From contig JANJVQ010000027.1 in assembly GCA_024710005.1 (NCBI GenBank), positions 1 through 61,120 of the forward strand: a DNA stretch of 61,120 bases. Reading direction: 5' to 3'. Numbering within the stretch: the first letter of the stretch is position 1; each line of letters starts with the position of its first letter. Positions 7,710 to 17,500 of the stretch are shown here, piece after piece. The notes under the pieces are model-generated. The model saw only the letters and a list, made by a program, of their open reading frames with translations, made no database searches and was not told where the DNA came from. This DNA is from Paludibacter sp. (GTDB lineage Bacteria > Bacteroidota > Bacteroidia > Bacteroidales > Paludibacteraceae). Made by a program: the position numbers and the translations under genes.

Positions 7710-8372
7710 TTATTTTGAATTTGCGATGATTTTTTCCAAAAATCGAATTTGGTCTGCAAAGTAAATACTTTTTTTCGGATTTATCAAATTTAATTGCTTC
7801 AATATTTCAATTGCTTCCCTGTATTTCTTCTGTCTGATATACAGACGGGATTTCTCCTCCAGGGATAAATCTTTGGTCTGTTCGTCTTCATACCTGAAAT
7901 AATCCGGAACCGGTATTTCAATTTTTGTTTGTGGCATTTCCGGCTGATGTACCGGCGCCGATTCAGGAATACGTATCTCCTCTTTCAACATCGCCCGGGA
8001 AGCTTTCAAACTTTCAGCAATTTTTTTCAGTGAAACACGCGTATCACCTCCTTCGGATTCAGCAGCCTCCAACAAGTCAAAATAACTACCTGAAAAACGG
8101 GCATCCCGTTGATGCGATTCCGGCGCTTTACTCAATTGAGCTTCAGGGTAAAGATAAAAATACAACCAGTTTCTGTCGGAGGCATATAAAGTAGTAATAC
8201 CAATCTGCGATTCAAAATGAATACTTTGCGACTTCTTTAGCGATTTCAGATAAAGCACCCTCGCCTGACTGAAATAGGGATACCTTTCAGTCAGTTCTTT
8301 CAGATCTGCTGCATGCGTACCATCAACAGTCTCCGGTTCAGCAATCAATCTCATAAAATCATCAGTCTTCAT
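7710..8372 (-). CDS. TPR-like protein of the lptE-secG operon
   Basis: About 220 residues from ATG at 8372 (MKTDDFMRLIAEPETVDG). The frame is open to 8432, but the extra 20 codons read through a CATTGTGAGGAG-type repeat, so the downstream start is preferred. The C-terminus resembles one TPR unit (SRLYIRQKKYREAIEILKQLNLINPKKS). The N-terminal half resembles an uncharacterised Bacteroidota family found beside secG. No signal peptide or membrane span, so probably cytoplasmic. Function unknown. Confidence 0.7.
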   Translation of the reverse strand: MKTDDFMRLIAEPETVDGTHAADLKELTERYPYFSQARVLYLKSLKKSQSIHFESQIGITTLYASDRNWLYFYLYPEAQLSKAPESHQRDARFSGSYFDLLEAAESEGGDTRVSLKKIAESLKASRAMLKEEIRIPESAPVHQPEMPQTKIEIPVPDYFRYEDEQTKDLSLEEKSRLYIRQKKYREAIEILKQLNLINPKKSIYFADQIRFLEKIIANSK

Positions 8373-8391
8373 TCCAATCGCTTTCAGTTTC

Positions 8392-8430
8392 GTCATTGTG
8401 AGGAGGCAAAGCCGACGCGGCAACCTCATC
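8392..8430. repeat. Dispersed CATTGYGAGGAG-type repeat, copy 3
   Basis: GTCATTGTGAGGAG ... CGACGCGGCAACC, a diverged copy of the repeats at 1946 and 4460. It overlaps the possible upstream start of the TPR gene. Confidence 0.5.
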
Positions 8431-8436
8431 ACTTAC

Positions 8437-9000
8437 TTACCACTTCGCCACCGTATCATTATAAATATTATCAATGATATCTTCCATCATGATAGCCAGC
8501 AACTCATCCTGTACATCGGTTAACATCCGGTTGCTGTCGAAAGTCTGGAAAGCGGTATATTTTTTTTCAAAATCATCTTCCGCATTGGCATTATTAGTAA
8601 ACCGCACATTGATGGTCACGGTGAGTTTTGTTTCGGCGGAATACGAGTCTTGTCCAATCGCCATCGGCGTGAGCACATAACCGACAACTTCACCTTCCAG
8701 GTGCATGTCACCATTATTTTTCAGCAATTGCAGCCGGGTTTGTTTGGCAAATTTATCTCTTAACTTCTCCGAGAATTCCTGCGCGAGAGGGGGGTGAACC
8801 AATTCAGCCACATTGTTAAAATCGGCAATCGAAATCGACCGTGTCTTGGCATAATCTATCGATGCTCCATTGAATGTATAGGAAATCAGACAAGAGTTAA
8901 AAAAGGTAACGGCAAGCAACATGACCGCCCACTTTATGACTTTCACCCAAACCATGACCTTCAACAAGCTCCTCGTTTTTAAATGCTTAATCCAACCCAT
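8437..9000 (-). CDS. lptE: LptE-like LPS assembly lipoprotein
   Basis: A protein of up to 187 residues. The segment KWAVMLLAVTFFNSC is a lipoprotein signal with cysteine after FNS, so this is an outer-membrane lipoprotein. The body (SISIADFNNVAELVHPPLAQEFSEKLRDKF...) matches the Bacteroidota LptE family, whose members pair with LptD to insert LPS in the outer membrane. The longest start (9000) overlaps the sigma-54 activator by 14 bp. An internal Met at 8955 gives a more typical signal length and may be the true start. Confidence 0.82.
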   Translation of the reverse strand: MGWIKHLKTRSLLKVMVWVKVIKWAVMLLAVTFFNSCLISYTFNGASIDYAKTRSISIADFNNVAELVHPPLAQEFSEKLRDKFAKQTRLQLLKNNGDMHLEGEVVGYVLTPMAIGQDSYSAETKLTVTINVRFTNNANAEDDFEKKYTAFQTFDSNRMLTDVQDELLAIMMEDIIDNIYNDTVAKW

Positions 9001-10270
9001 ATTCTTTGATTTTACGATAGAGGGTACGTTCCGATATTTTTAACTCTATAGCAGCAGCTTTGCGTCTCCCTTTGTATTTTTCGAGTGTTTTAATGATCAT
9101 CTGTTTTTCCATTTCTTCCAGCGTGATCGGCTCATGAACGGGTTCAACATCCTGAAAAACTTCTGCTTCCATATAATTCACATCATCCGGGTCGGCATGA
9201 AACGTGCTGCCTTTCATGTATTTCTTATCAGCCATAACTTCCCCTTCCCGATTTGCCAGCATAACATCCTGACCTTCCTGTATATGCGACCCAAAATCGA
9301 CATCGTAATGCGAAACCGGCGCAGCCTGACCATTCATGATGTCATGAACCAGTTTCTTCAGTTCATTCATATCTTTTTTCATATCAAAAAGCACCTGATA
9401 CAGAATCTCCCGTTCACTGTTGAAAGTTTTCTGATCAAGCGGTCTATGACCTGCAAACAAGGCAGGCAACCGCTCCATATCTTCATTCGGGAGGTAATTT
9501 CTCAGGATATCCGCAGAAATATCACGGTGTTGCTCAATAACAGAAATCTGCTCTGTAATATTTTTAAGCTGTCTGATGTTTCCGTTCCAATAATAATTGG
9601 TCAGCATAACTTTAGCTTCATCCGAAAGTTTGATGGGTGGCATCCGGTATTTATCAGCAAAATCGGAGGCAAATTTCCGAAACAACAGAACAATATCTTC
9701 TTTTCGTTCCCGAAGCGGTGGCACGTAAATGGGCACCGTATTCAACCGATAGAATAAATCTTCCCTGAATTTCCCATCCCGGATAGCCTGTTTCATTTCA
9801 CGGTTGGTAGCTGCCACCACCCTGACATTGGTTTTTTGTATTTTCGAAGAACCGACCTTGATAAACTCACCGGCCTCCAACACCCTCAGCAACCTGACTT
9901 GCGTAGACAAGGGCAACTCCCCTACTTCATCTAAGAAAATGGTGCCTCCATCGGCCACTTCAAAATAGCCTTTTCGATCGGCCGTAGCTCCGGTAAAAGA
10001 ACCTTTTTCGTGCCCGAACAATTCAGAATCAATTGTACCTTCGGGTATGGCGCCACAGTTCACCGGAATATAAGGACCGTGCTTTTTGTGGCTGTATTGA
10101 TGTATGATTTGCGGAAAGTTCTCTTTCCCTACCCCACTTTCTCCGGTAATCAGCACTGATAAATCGGTTGGCGCAACCTGAACTGCAATGTCGATTGCCC
10201 GGTTCAGCAATTCGGAGTTACCTATTATTCCATAACGTTGCTTAACAGACTGAATTTCTGAATACTGCAT
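8987..10270 (-). CDS. Sigma-54-dependent transcriptional activator without receiver domain
   Basis: A 427-residue enhancer-binding protein. The AAA+ domain starts almost at the N-terminus: Walker A GESGVGKE (43-50), sigma-54 contact loop GSFTGA (90-95), and GGTIFLDEVGELPL as Walker B. Residues about 255-380 are a spacer with no recognised domain. The C-terminus is a Fis-type HTH (RRKAAAIELKISERTLYRKIKEYGL). There is no receiver or GAF domain, so activity must be controlled by another route. It heads the operon with lptE, the TPR gene and secG. The contact loop has Ser where the canonical motif has Ala (GAFTGA), a common variant. Confidence 0.92.
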   Translation of the reverse strand: MQYSEIQSVKQRYGIIGNSELLNRAIDIAVQVAPTDLSVLITGESGVGKENFPQIIHQYSHKKHGPYIPVNCGAIPEGTIDSELFGHEKGSFTGATADRKGYFEVADGGTIFLDEVGELPLSTQVRLLRVLEAGEFIKVGSSKIQKTNVRVVAATNREMKQAIRDGKFREDLFYRLNTVPIYVPPLRERKEDIVLLFRKFASDFADKYRMPPIKLSDEAKVMLTNYYWNGNIRQLKNITEQISVIEQHRDISADILRNYLPNEDMERLPALFAGHRPLDQKTFNSEREILYQVLFDMKKDMNELKKLVHDIMNGQAAPVSHYDVDFGSHIQEGQDVMLANREGEVMADKKYMKGSTFHADPDDVNYMEAEVFQDVEPVHEPITLEEMEKQMIIKTLEKYKGRRKAAAIELKISERTLYRKIKEYGLD

Positions 10271-10315
10271 ATTTCACCAATGATTAAACCTGTAATTTTG
10301 ACATGCTTTATCTGA

Positions 10316-10323
10316 CAAAAGTA
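10316..10323 (-). promoter_or_regulatory. Likely -7 box of the sigma-54 activator-secG operon
   Basis: TACTTTTG on the minus strand matches TAnnTTTG, about 46 bp upstream of the start codon. No good -33 TTTG is visible at the right spacing. Confidence 0.4.
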
Positions 10324-10373
10324 GTGTTTTTTGGGAAATGGTGGGTTGTTTTATAATAATTTAAAATTTCACC

Positions 10374-10553
10374 TTATGATTTCGGTTGCCAGAAACAAAC
10401 TTTCGGTGATTCGATAGAACCATCGGCCTTCAGTTGCTTCATGGCTTTATCCACTTCTTTTCTGTCGAGTCCGGTCAACTCAACCAACTTACCGGCATTT
10501 ACCGGCTTACCGGCAGCTTTCATCGCTGCCAAAACCTGATCTTTTGTTTCCAT
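10374..10553 (-). CDS. Small winged-helix-like protein
   Basis: A 59-residue protein, METKDQVLAAMKAAGKPVNA...VCFWQPKS. The pattern (helix, KPVNAGKLVELTGLDRKEVDKAMKQLKADGSIESP, then a beta hairpin) fits a minimal winged helix-turn-helix. It is free-standing on the minus strand between the sigma-54 activator and tyrA, about 70 bp from tyrA. Similar tiny regulators occur in many anaerobes, but I know of no defined function. Confidence 0.7.
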   Translation of the reverse strand: METKDQVLAAMKAAGKPVNAGKLVELTGLDRKEVDKAMKQLKADGSIESPKVCFWQPKS

Positions 10554-10623
10554 ATTGATAATTATTGATGACTGTGTATTTTATTGATTTTAAAGGATAT
10601 ACTCAAGAACTAACCACTATCCA

Positions 10624-11397
10624 CTATTCAATGTTTTTTCTAACCTTTTTCAGAAACTGATGCATGGCTTCTGTATCTTTTTGATCGATAATATCCAGTA
10701 AGGCCCGCAATTCTCCCCTGATGTTGTTCAACTGTTCAGGAGTATAGGGGTTAAAAAGGATTTCAGTCAGCAGGTAATCATCTTCGGACAACAATCCCTT
10801 GGCAATATCCATGTGTCTTTTAAATGTCGTACCCGGCGCTTCCTGCGGCTTCATAACCGAAGCAAAAACAAGCGTTGAAGCAAACGGAATAGACAATGAA
10901 TAAGCAATTGTCTGGTCATGCTCCTCGAATGTATATTCGAAAATTTTCAGTCGCAGCGAACCGTACAAATCTTTGAAGAAAGCCTTTCCCATGTGGTCAG
11001 ACTCCGCGATGATGATGGCGCTCTGCGAACTCAGGTTATCGAGTGTTGCAAAGGTTGGTCCGAACATCGGATGTGTTGACACATAGCGCATTCCCGATGA
11101 TTCGTAGTACGATTTCAGACCGGTTTTCACGGAAGCAATATCTGAAAGAATACAATTTTCAGGAAGAAAAGGTAACACTTTGTGAAATGCATCAATCGTA
11201 TATTTCAATGTTACACAATTGATTACCAACTCAGGCTGAAAGGCTTTGATTTCTTCATACTGTGTCATCCGCAGCGTATTAAACACAAAACGCAGGCGCT
11301 TCGGGTCTGTATCAAACAGGGCAACTTCATGCTGGAAGCACAAAACATCAGTCAGGAATGTGCCCATTTTACCGGCACCAAGGATTAATATTTTCAT
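10624..11397 (-). CDS. tyrA: Prephenate dehydrogenase
   Basis: 257 residues from ATG 11397. The Rossmann NAD(P) motif GAGKMG follows immediately after MKILIL, which decides this start over the upstream Met at 11427. THPMFGP and the C-terminal helical dimerisation region match TyrA-type prephenate dehydrogenases, the oxidative step to 4-hydroxyphenylpyruvate for tyrosine. It has no fused chorismate mutase or ACT domain. It has its own consensus promoter, whose -33 box lies in the 3' end of the AmpG-like gene. Confidence 0.85.
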   Translation of the reverse strand: MKILILGAGKMGTFLTDVLCFQHEVALFDTDPKRLRFVFNTLRMTQYEEIKAFQPELVINCVTLKYTIDAFHKVLPFLPENCILSDIASVKTGLKSYYESSGMRYVSTHPMFGPTFATLDNLSSQSAIIIAESDHMGKAFFKDLYGSLRLKIFEYTFEEHDQTIAYSLSIPFASTLVFASVMKPQEAPGTTFKRHMDIAKGLLSEDDYLLTEILFNPYTPEQLNNIRGELRALLDIIDQKDTEAMHQFLKKVRKNIE

Positions 11398-11424
11398 CGA
11401 TAAAAATGTTGTTGAAAAACGCAA

Positions 11425-11457
11425 CAAAGGTACAGAAAATTATTTTTTCTTTCCAAA
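11425..11457 (-). promoter_or_regulatory. Promoter of tyrA
   Basis: On the minus strand, TTTG (11457-11454), a 21-bp spacer and TACCTTTG (11432-11425) match the Bacteroidota -33/-7 consensus. The -33 box overlaps the last codons of the upstream permease gene. Confidence 0.7.
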
Positions 11458-12717
11458 GGAAGGGTCTAATTTAATAGATGCCGCAATCCAGATTGTCGGG
11501 ATAGCCATCAGGACAACAATAACAAAAAACATTTTGTAACCAACCTGATCCTGTAACCAACCGGCTGCCATGCCCGGCAACATCATCCCAAGCGCCATAA
11601 AACCTGTTGCAAAAGCATAATGAGCCGTCTTGAATTCTCCTTCGGCCACGTAAATCATGTACATCAGGAAAGCAGCAAAGCCGAATCCGTAACCGAACTG
11701 TTCGATGGCAACACAACTAATGACAGTAATATAATCAGCAGGTTGAAAAAAAGCCATATACACATAGGCCAGATTGGGTAAAGTTATAAACAAGGCCATT
11801 GGTATCAGCCAAAACTTCAATCCGTTCATCGAAATGGCAAATCCACCCAGGACTCCCCCCAGCACCAGGGCAATAACACCCACAGTTCCATAGGCCAGTC
11901 CAACCTGTTCGGTACTCAACCCCAGTCCACCCAACTCAACCGGGTCGAGCAAGAAAGGAGAAGCCAATTTGACCAACATAGCTTCTCCCAGCCGGTAAAC
12001 AAGTAAAAAAGCCAGTGAAAGTACAATTTTATCCTTTTGAAAAAAGGTTCTGAAAGTTTCCCAGAAATCCCCCAGTTTTTTATTGGGGTTAACCGATTTA
12101 TGCAACTTATCTGCCTGTACTTTAGGCAGCGCAAAACGATGGTATAACATCAGCAGGATGAAAATACCGGCGACCACGAAAAAAGTAATGCTCCACGAAA
12201 AACGGATATTACCGGTTACGCGTTCCATAGCGCCTGCAAAAATGATTAGAAATCCTTGTCCCGAAATCATCGCCAGGCGGTAAAATGTACTTCGGATGCC
12301 TACAAAAAATGATTGTTTATCATCGGATAATGCCAGCATATAAAAACCATCAGCAGCAATATCGTGTGTAGCAGAGCTAAAAGCCATCAGCCAGAAAACC
12401 AACAAGGTAGCCTGAAAATAAAAGGGCATGGGTATTAACAGAGCAACACCGGCAAGTCCGGCCCCAATCAGCAACTGCATGGAAACAACCCACCATCTTT
12501 TAGTAGAAATCAAATCGATAAAAGGGCTCCAGAAAGGTTTAATGACCCAGGGAAGATACAGCCAGCTGGTGTATAGCGCGATGTCGGTATTCGAAACCCC
12601 GAATCGTTTGTACATGATTACGGAGACTGTCATTACAATTACATAGGGTATCCCCTGTGCGAAATATAAGGTTGGCACCCATAACCAGGGACTTCTGTCT
12701 TTTTTAGCTTGCTGCAT
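11440..12717 (-). CDS. AmpG-like muropeptide permease (MFS)
   Basis: A 425-residue, roughly 12-span permease. The start SPWLWVPTLYFAQGIPYV, then SWLYLPWVIKPFWSPFID and SSATHDIAADG, is typical of the PAT/AmpG family, which imports anhydro-muropeptides for cell-wall recycling. An mpl gene in the same window (47.5 kb) would use such peptides, although the two are not linked. It sits downstream of the exosortase-like gene with a 12-bp gap. Confidence 0.85.
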   Translation of the reverse strand: MQQAKKDRSPWLWVPTLYFAQGIPYVIVMTVSVIMYKRFGVSNTDIALYTSWLYLPWVIKPFWSPFIDLISTKRWWVVSMQLLIGAGLAGVALLIPMPFYFQATLLVFWLMAFSSATHDIAADGFYMLALSDDKQSFFVGIRSTFYRLAMISGQGFLIIFAGAMERVTGNIRFSWSITFFVVAGIFILLMLYHRFALPKVQADKLHKSVNPNKKLGDFWETFRTFFQKDKIVLSLAFLLVYRLGEAMLVKLASPFLLDPVELGGLGLSTEQVGLAYGTVGVIALVLGGVLGGFAISMNGLKFWLIPMALFITLPNLAYVYMAFFQPADYITVISCVAIEQFGYGFGFAAFLMYMIYVAEGEFKTAHYAFATGFMALGMMLPGMAAGWLQDQVGYKMFFVIVVLMAIPTIWIAASIKLDPSFGKKK

Positions 12718-12729
12718 ATTTTAAATATT

Positions 12730-13317
12730 TTATGAATCTGACAACTGATTTACATTCACTTTCGCTCTTCTTCTTATTTTTTCTTCCCAAAGAACCCACA
12801 TCAGGAAGATTACCCCATAATACAAATATTTATAGAGACCTTCGTGCAGGAACTCAAAACTATCCGGATTCTCTCTGATTGAAGCTACAATCATCAGAAT
12901 TCTGAATATATTAAAGAGGTAAACCACCACCAATCCGGCCGGAATATACCACAACTTGCTGCGCCAGGGACCTTTATAAAAAGCCATAATCACGATAAAA
13001 ATATAAGCCTGTTTCAGACCGGTACACGCCCATACGATTTTCACAGCTACCCCGTTGTCGTGCCGGATCACATTTGCAGCATCTAACTGTACCTGATAAC
13101 CTATTGACGACAAAATATCATACACAACCCGTGCGACATGATCAACCATCAGGTTGAAACCGGCTGAGAAGTCGAGACCGAAAAACGTAACCACAACATC
13201 CGATTCATCACCCAGCATGGTAAATTTCCAAAAGAAATGTGCACCCAGCAAAATGATGAAAAAATAGATAATCCCTTTCAAAGGAATTAATTTTTCTGGA
13301 AATTTAATCTTCGACAT
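12730..13317 (-). CDS. Exosortase/archaeosortase-family membrane protein
   Basis: 195 residues with about five membrane spans. The three hallmark residues of the family are present and ordered: Cys98 in VWACTGLKQ, Arg139 in FNIFRIL and His158 in EFLHEG. These enzymes cut and re-attach C-terminal PEP-CTERM-like sorting signals. It is shorter than the classic EpsH-type proteins, like the compact Bacteroidota Xrt subfamilies. No protein with a PEP-CTERM-like tail and no usual partner gene lies nearby. It is located between tsaD and the AmpG-like permease, with short gaps of 15 and 12 bp. Confidence 0.82.
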   Translation of the reverse strand: MSKIKFPEKLIPLKGIIYFFIILLGAHFFWKFTMLGDESDVVVTFFGLDFSAGFNLMVDHVARVVYDILSSIGYQVQLDAANVIRHDNGVAVKIVWACTGLKQAYIFIVIMAFYKGPWRSKLWYIPAGLVVVYLFNIFRILMIVASIRENPDSFEFLHEGLYKYLYYGVIFLMWVLWEEKIRRRAKVNVNQLSDS

Positions 13318-13332
13318 GTGACATTTACCTTG

Positions 13333-14391
13333 TTAAAATGTATAATTAATCCGGGCATACGGAACTTCGCCCAGCCCACAAAAATCATGATTCAGGTATT
13401 TAAGATATCCGGTTATGGCAATCATCGCAGCATTATCGGTGGTAAAGGAAACCGGGGGAATAAACACCTTCCATCTGTGTTTCTTTCCTGCTTCCACCAA
13501 TGCGTTGCGAAGCCCTGAATTGGCCGACACTCCACCGGCCACAGCCACCTGTCTGATATTTAAATCCTTTGCTGCCAGTTTCAGTTTCTTCATCAAAATA
13601 TCAACTATTGTTTCCTGCAACGACGCACATAAATCGGCCTTGTTTTCCTCAACAAAATCAGGGTTTTCTTTTACCTTATCACGCAACAAATATAAGAAAG
13701 AAGTTTTTAATCCACTGAAACTGTAATTATAATCTTTTATTTGAGGCTTTGCAAAACGAAAAGCCCGGGGGTTCCCCGACTGTGCAAGCCGGTCGACATG
13801 CGGACCGCCGGGGTAAGGCAACCCCATCACCTTGGCACATTTGTCGAATGCCTCTCCCGCAGCATCATCGATGGTTTGCCCGATGATTTCCATGTCGTGA
13901 TACGAGCGCACCAAAATTATCTGGGAGTTTCCTCCCGAGACAAGTAAACATAAAAATGGAAATTCAGGCATTTGTTCGTCGGGCTGTCCCTGACTGATGA
14001 AATGCGCCAACACATGGGCCTGCAGGTGATTCACATCAATCAGCGGGAGATTAAGACCCTGTGCAAAACCTTTGGCAAAAGAAGCGCCGACCAGCAATGA
14101 CCCGAGCAAACCGGGGCCACGGGTAAAGGCAACAGCCGACAAATCAGATTTAGCAATACCGGCCTCACGCATGGCTTCGTGCACCACCGGGATAATATTC
14201 TGTTGATGGGCACGCGATGCCAGCTCCGGCACCACACCTCCGTAACGCTCATGAACGGCCTGCCCGGCTGTCACATTCGACAGCAAAACACCATTTTTGA
14301 TAACCGATGCAGAGGTATCATCACATGAAGATTCGATACCTAATATGTATATATCTGATATTGGTTTTTGTTGCTCTTCTTTAATCGTCAT
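13333..14391 (-). CDS. tsaD: tRNA t6A threonylcarbamoyltransferase TsaD
   Basis: 352 residues of the Kae1/TsaD family. It starts ILGIESSCDDTSAS. The metal-binding pair lies in NHLQAH (HxxxH), with AFTRGPGLLGSLLVGASFAKG and a C-terminal TDNAAMIAITG. It transfers the threonylcarbamoyl group to A37 of ANN-decoding tRNAs. The length is normal. It diverges from tamB and begins the minus-strand run with the exosortase-like gene. Confidence 0.96.
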   Translation of the reverse strand: MTIKEEQQKPISDIYILGIESSCDDTSASVIKNGVLLSNVTAGQAVHERYGGVVPELASRAHQQNIIPVVHEAMREAGIAKSDLSAVAFTRGPGLLGSLLVGASFAKGFAQGLNLPLIDVNHLQAHVLAHFISQGQPDEQMPEFPFLCLLVSGGNSQIILVRSYHDMEIIGQTIDDAAGEAFDKCAKVMGLPYPGGPHVDRLAQSGNPRAFRFAKPQIKDYNYSFSGLKTSFLYLLRDKVKENPDFVEENKADLCASLQETIVDILMKKLKLAAKDLNIRQVAVAGGVSANSGLRNALVEAGKKHRWKVFIPPVSFTTDNAAMIAITGYLKYLNHDFCGLGEVPYARINYTF

Positions 14392-14466
14392 GTTTAGCTT
14401 TACATTTTCAGAATCTGATTTTACTGTAATTCGTGACTATCAATGTATTCTGATGTTTTCCGATGC

Positions 14467-14497
14467 TTTGATTATTCCAAACAATTTTCTAATTTTG
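14467..14497 (+). promoter_or_regulatory. Promoter of tamB
   Basis: TTTG (14467-14470), a 19-bp spacer and TAATTTTG (14490-14497) form a full match to the Bacteroidota consensus. The ATG at 14507 is only nine bases beyond, so the transcript would be nearly leaderless if this promoter and start are both right. Confidence 0.6.
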
Positions 14498-14506
14498 TGC
14501 AAATTA

Positions 14507-17500
14507 ATGCCCAAAGGTATAAAAAAATCAGTTAAAATATTCATCATTTCAGCGTCGGCAATAATTCTGCTGTTGGCCTCTCCCTTTATTTTGTTACAAT
14601 TCAACAAGATACAGAATTTTGTTGCAGATAGCATCACCCGTGAACTTTCAGCCTCTCTCAACACCCGGATTGAAATTGGAAATGTGGATTATCATTTCTT
14701 CAACAAACTGAAAATTGAAGATGTTTTAATTGAAGACCAGCGACAAGACACCCTGTTGCAAATAGACCGCCTATATGCCGGGTTTAATTTCTGGAAATTA
14801 CTCAGAAAAAAAATCGTCTTTTCAAAGATTGAAATTGACCATTTTTATGCCAATCTCAAAACTGATGCCGGTGGCAAATCGAATTTCGATTTTCTGTTTT
14901 CTAAACAAAAACCCAAACAGGATTCAGCATTCCTTGATTTAAAACTGGATAAATTAATCATTTCAGACTCCAGGCTGACTTTTACAAGAACGGCAGATTC
15001 CATCAGCTTTCAGCATTTTAAAGAAAGCAGTATACACATCAACAACATAAATGCTGACATATCAATCAACACGCTAACAAACGACACGATTAATGCTGCA
15101 GTAAATCACCTGACGGCAAGGGAACAGTCAGGATTTACACTAAAAAGTCTGAAAGCGAAAATCATCGGCACTCCTCAAAACATCCAATTTCCAACGCTTT
15201 CGGTTCATTTACCGGAATCTGAAATTAACCTGAACAATTTGACACTTCGTTTTGATACGGTACAAGGCAATCAAACCCTGGCGGAGAAATTGAGTGTGAA
15301 CATCCCGGTTGATAATGCACAAATAGCACTTTCTGATTTAGGTGCTTTTGTCCCGGAATTGAGGGATATCCATGAAACAGTGCGTGTGAATGCCGTGGTA
15401 TCCGGTAGACTATCAAGTCTTCGTGGTCGCGACATCAGCATTGCATACGGAAAATCAGTTTTGATGGATGCTGAATTAGACATAAACGGACTACCTAACA
15501 TTGAAGAGTCGTTTATTTACGCGCAAATCAACAAACTACAGGCCTCAACGTCTGAAGTACAGGATTTTATTTCCAAAATCAACAATAAACCATTCCTTTT
15601 ACCAAAAGAAATCCACCGACTCGGGAGTGTTAATTACAAGGGTAATATATCCGGATTCCTCAGCAACCTGGTGGCTTATGGAAATTTTAACACGCAAATT
15701 GGCAGTATTTCATCCGATATCTCATTGCGTTTCGACAACAACCTCCTGGATTTATCCTATAACGGAACTCTTAAAACAAAAAATTTATCCGTAGGAAAAC
15801 TACTGAATGATACTACTTTCGGGAATATAGCCATCGACCTGAACACAAAAGGCATAAAAGTCCACAATCAACCCATTAAAGGCACGATCAAAGGTAAACT
15901 TACTGAATTTGAGTTCAACAGGTACGCCTACACCAATGCCGATTTCGACGGAACTTACGATGGAACGGGATTTAACGGAAAAATCAACCTCAAAGACGAC
16001 AATATTGAAGCTGATTTCCTTGGAATTATCGATTTTAAGAATCCTGAAATTCCCGTTTTTGATTTTGACCTGACCCTCAACAATACAAATTTGCATGCCC
16101 TGAAGTTAATCAAAGATTATCCTGATTCCAGGTTATCGTTTCATGGCAAAACCAATATCAGTGGTAGTAACTTAGACAACCTGAACGGCAACCTGATATT
16201 AAACGACATCATTTTCACCAATCAGGGACAGACACTCAACGCGAAGGACATCGTTTTCACCTCCAGAACCGATGCGAATTACACCTATTTCAGCATCAAA
16301 TCCGACTATCTGAATGGCTCATTTGCAGGTGACTTTAAATACAGCAGTATCGGCCACACTTTTACAAAAATGCTTTCGGGATACCTGCCGGCTCTTGCCG
16401 AAAACGGCAATACAACAGCCTATATTCCTAATAAAGTTGCCATTGACCTCACCCTCGACAACACACAGGAACTTTCACGTATCCTCAGTATTCCATACGA
16501 AATAGAAGGCCAATCGACCATAAAAGGAAATATCAACGAAACATCCAACAAAGTAGAATTACTGGTGAGGGTTGATGCTTTAAAAACAGAAAAACAAATT
16601 TTCGAAAACATTTCGGTAAGACTCGAAAATATCGCGGATAAAATTCAGCTAACCGGTCGAACACAGATGCACGATCAGAAAGCTGATATGCTGAATGTAT
16701 TTCTTTCGGCAGAAGCGCTTAAAGACATTGTAAACGCGAAATTAATCTGGCAAAACAACGAGGATGTTACGAATGCCGGAGAAGTCAGCACGCAAACCTC
16801 TTTATTCAAAAAAGATAAATCAATTCAGGCCCACACCATCCTGCAACCCAGTCAGGTTATCATATCCGATTCTGTTTGGAACATCAGAAAATCGGATGTG
16901 TATTTTCATTCCGACAGCCTGATCAGTATCAATAATTTTCTTTTTGAAAACGAAAGGCAATTCATACATATTGACGGGAAAGCCTCAAAAAGTCAGCAGG
17001 ACAGCCTGATTGTTTCAACAAATGATCTGAACCTGGATTACATCATGCAGCTTTTGCGCCTGAGAGGTATTAAGTTTGGTGGTTCGATAACCGGCAAATT
17101 AAAACTTTTCAGTCTGTTGAAGGAACCAATTTTTCTTGGCAATCTGGATGTAAAGAATTTTTCGCTGAATGACAAGATTATCGCTGACGCTGTTGTTTCA
17201 TCCACCTGGGATAAGATAAACAGCCGGTTACTCATTAACGGTGACTTCACAAACAAGAAACAGGAAGTGGTCGCCAAAGCCACAGGCATTTTTGTGCCCC
17301 GAAACGACTCCCTCGATTTGAAAGTGGATGCCAGGAAGTTCCCCTTAGAATTTCTGAACCGTTATTTTGAAGGAGTTGCCAGCGACTTCAATGGCGATGC
17401 TGCCGGTATACTGCGTATTTTTGGTCCGACCAAAACCCTGCTTTTCGAGGGCGACATGGCTGTAACGGACGGAAGGGCTTCCATCGACATGCTCAACACG

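Noticed and set aside
14297-14506. Upstream open frame extending tamB by 70 codons
   Set aside because: It runs antisense through the tsaD start region and would place the membrane anchor at residue 80. The consensus promoter lies inside it.
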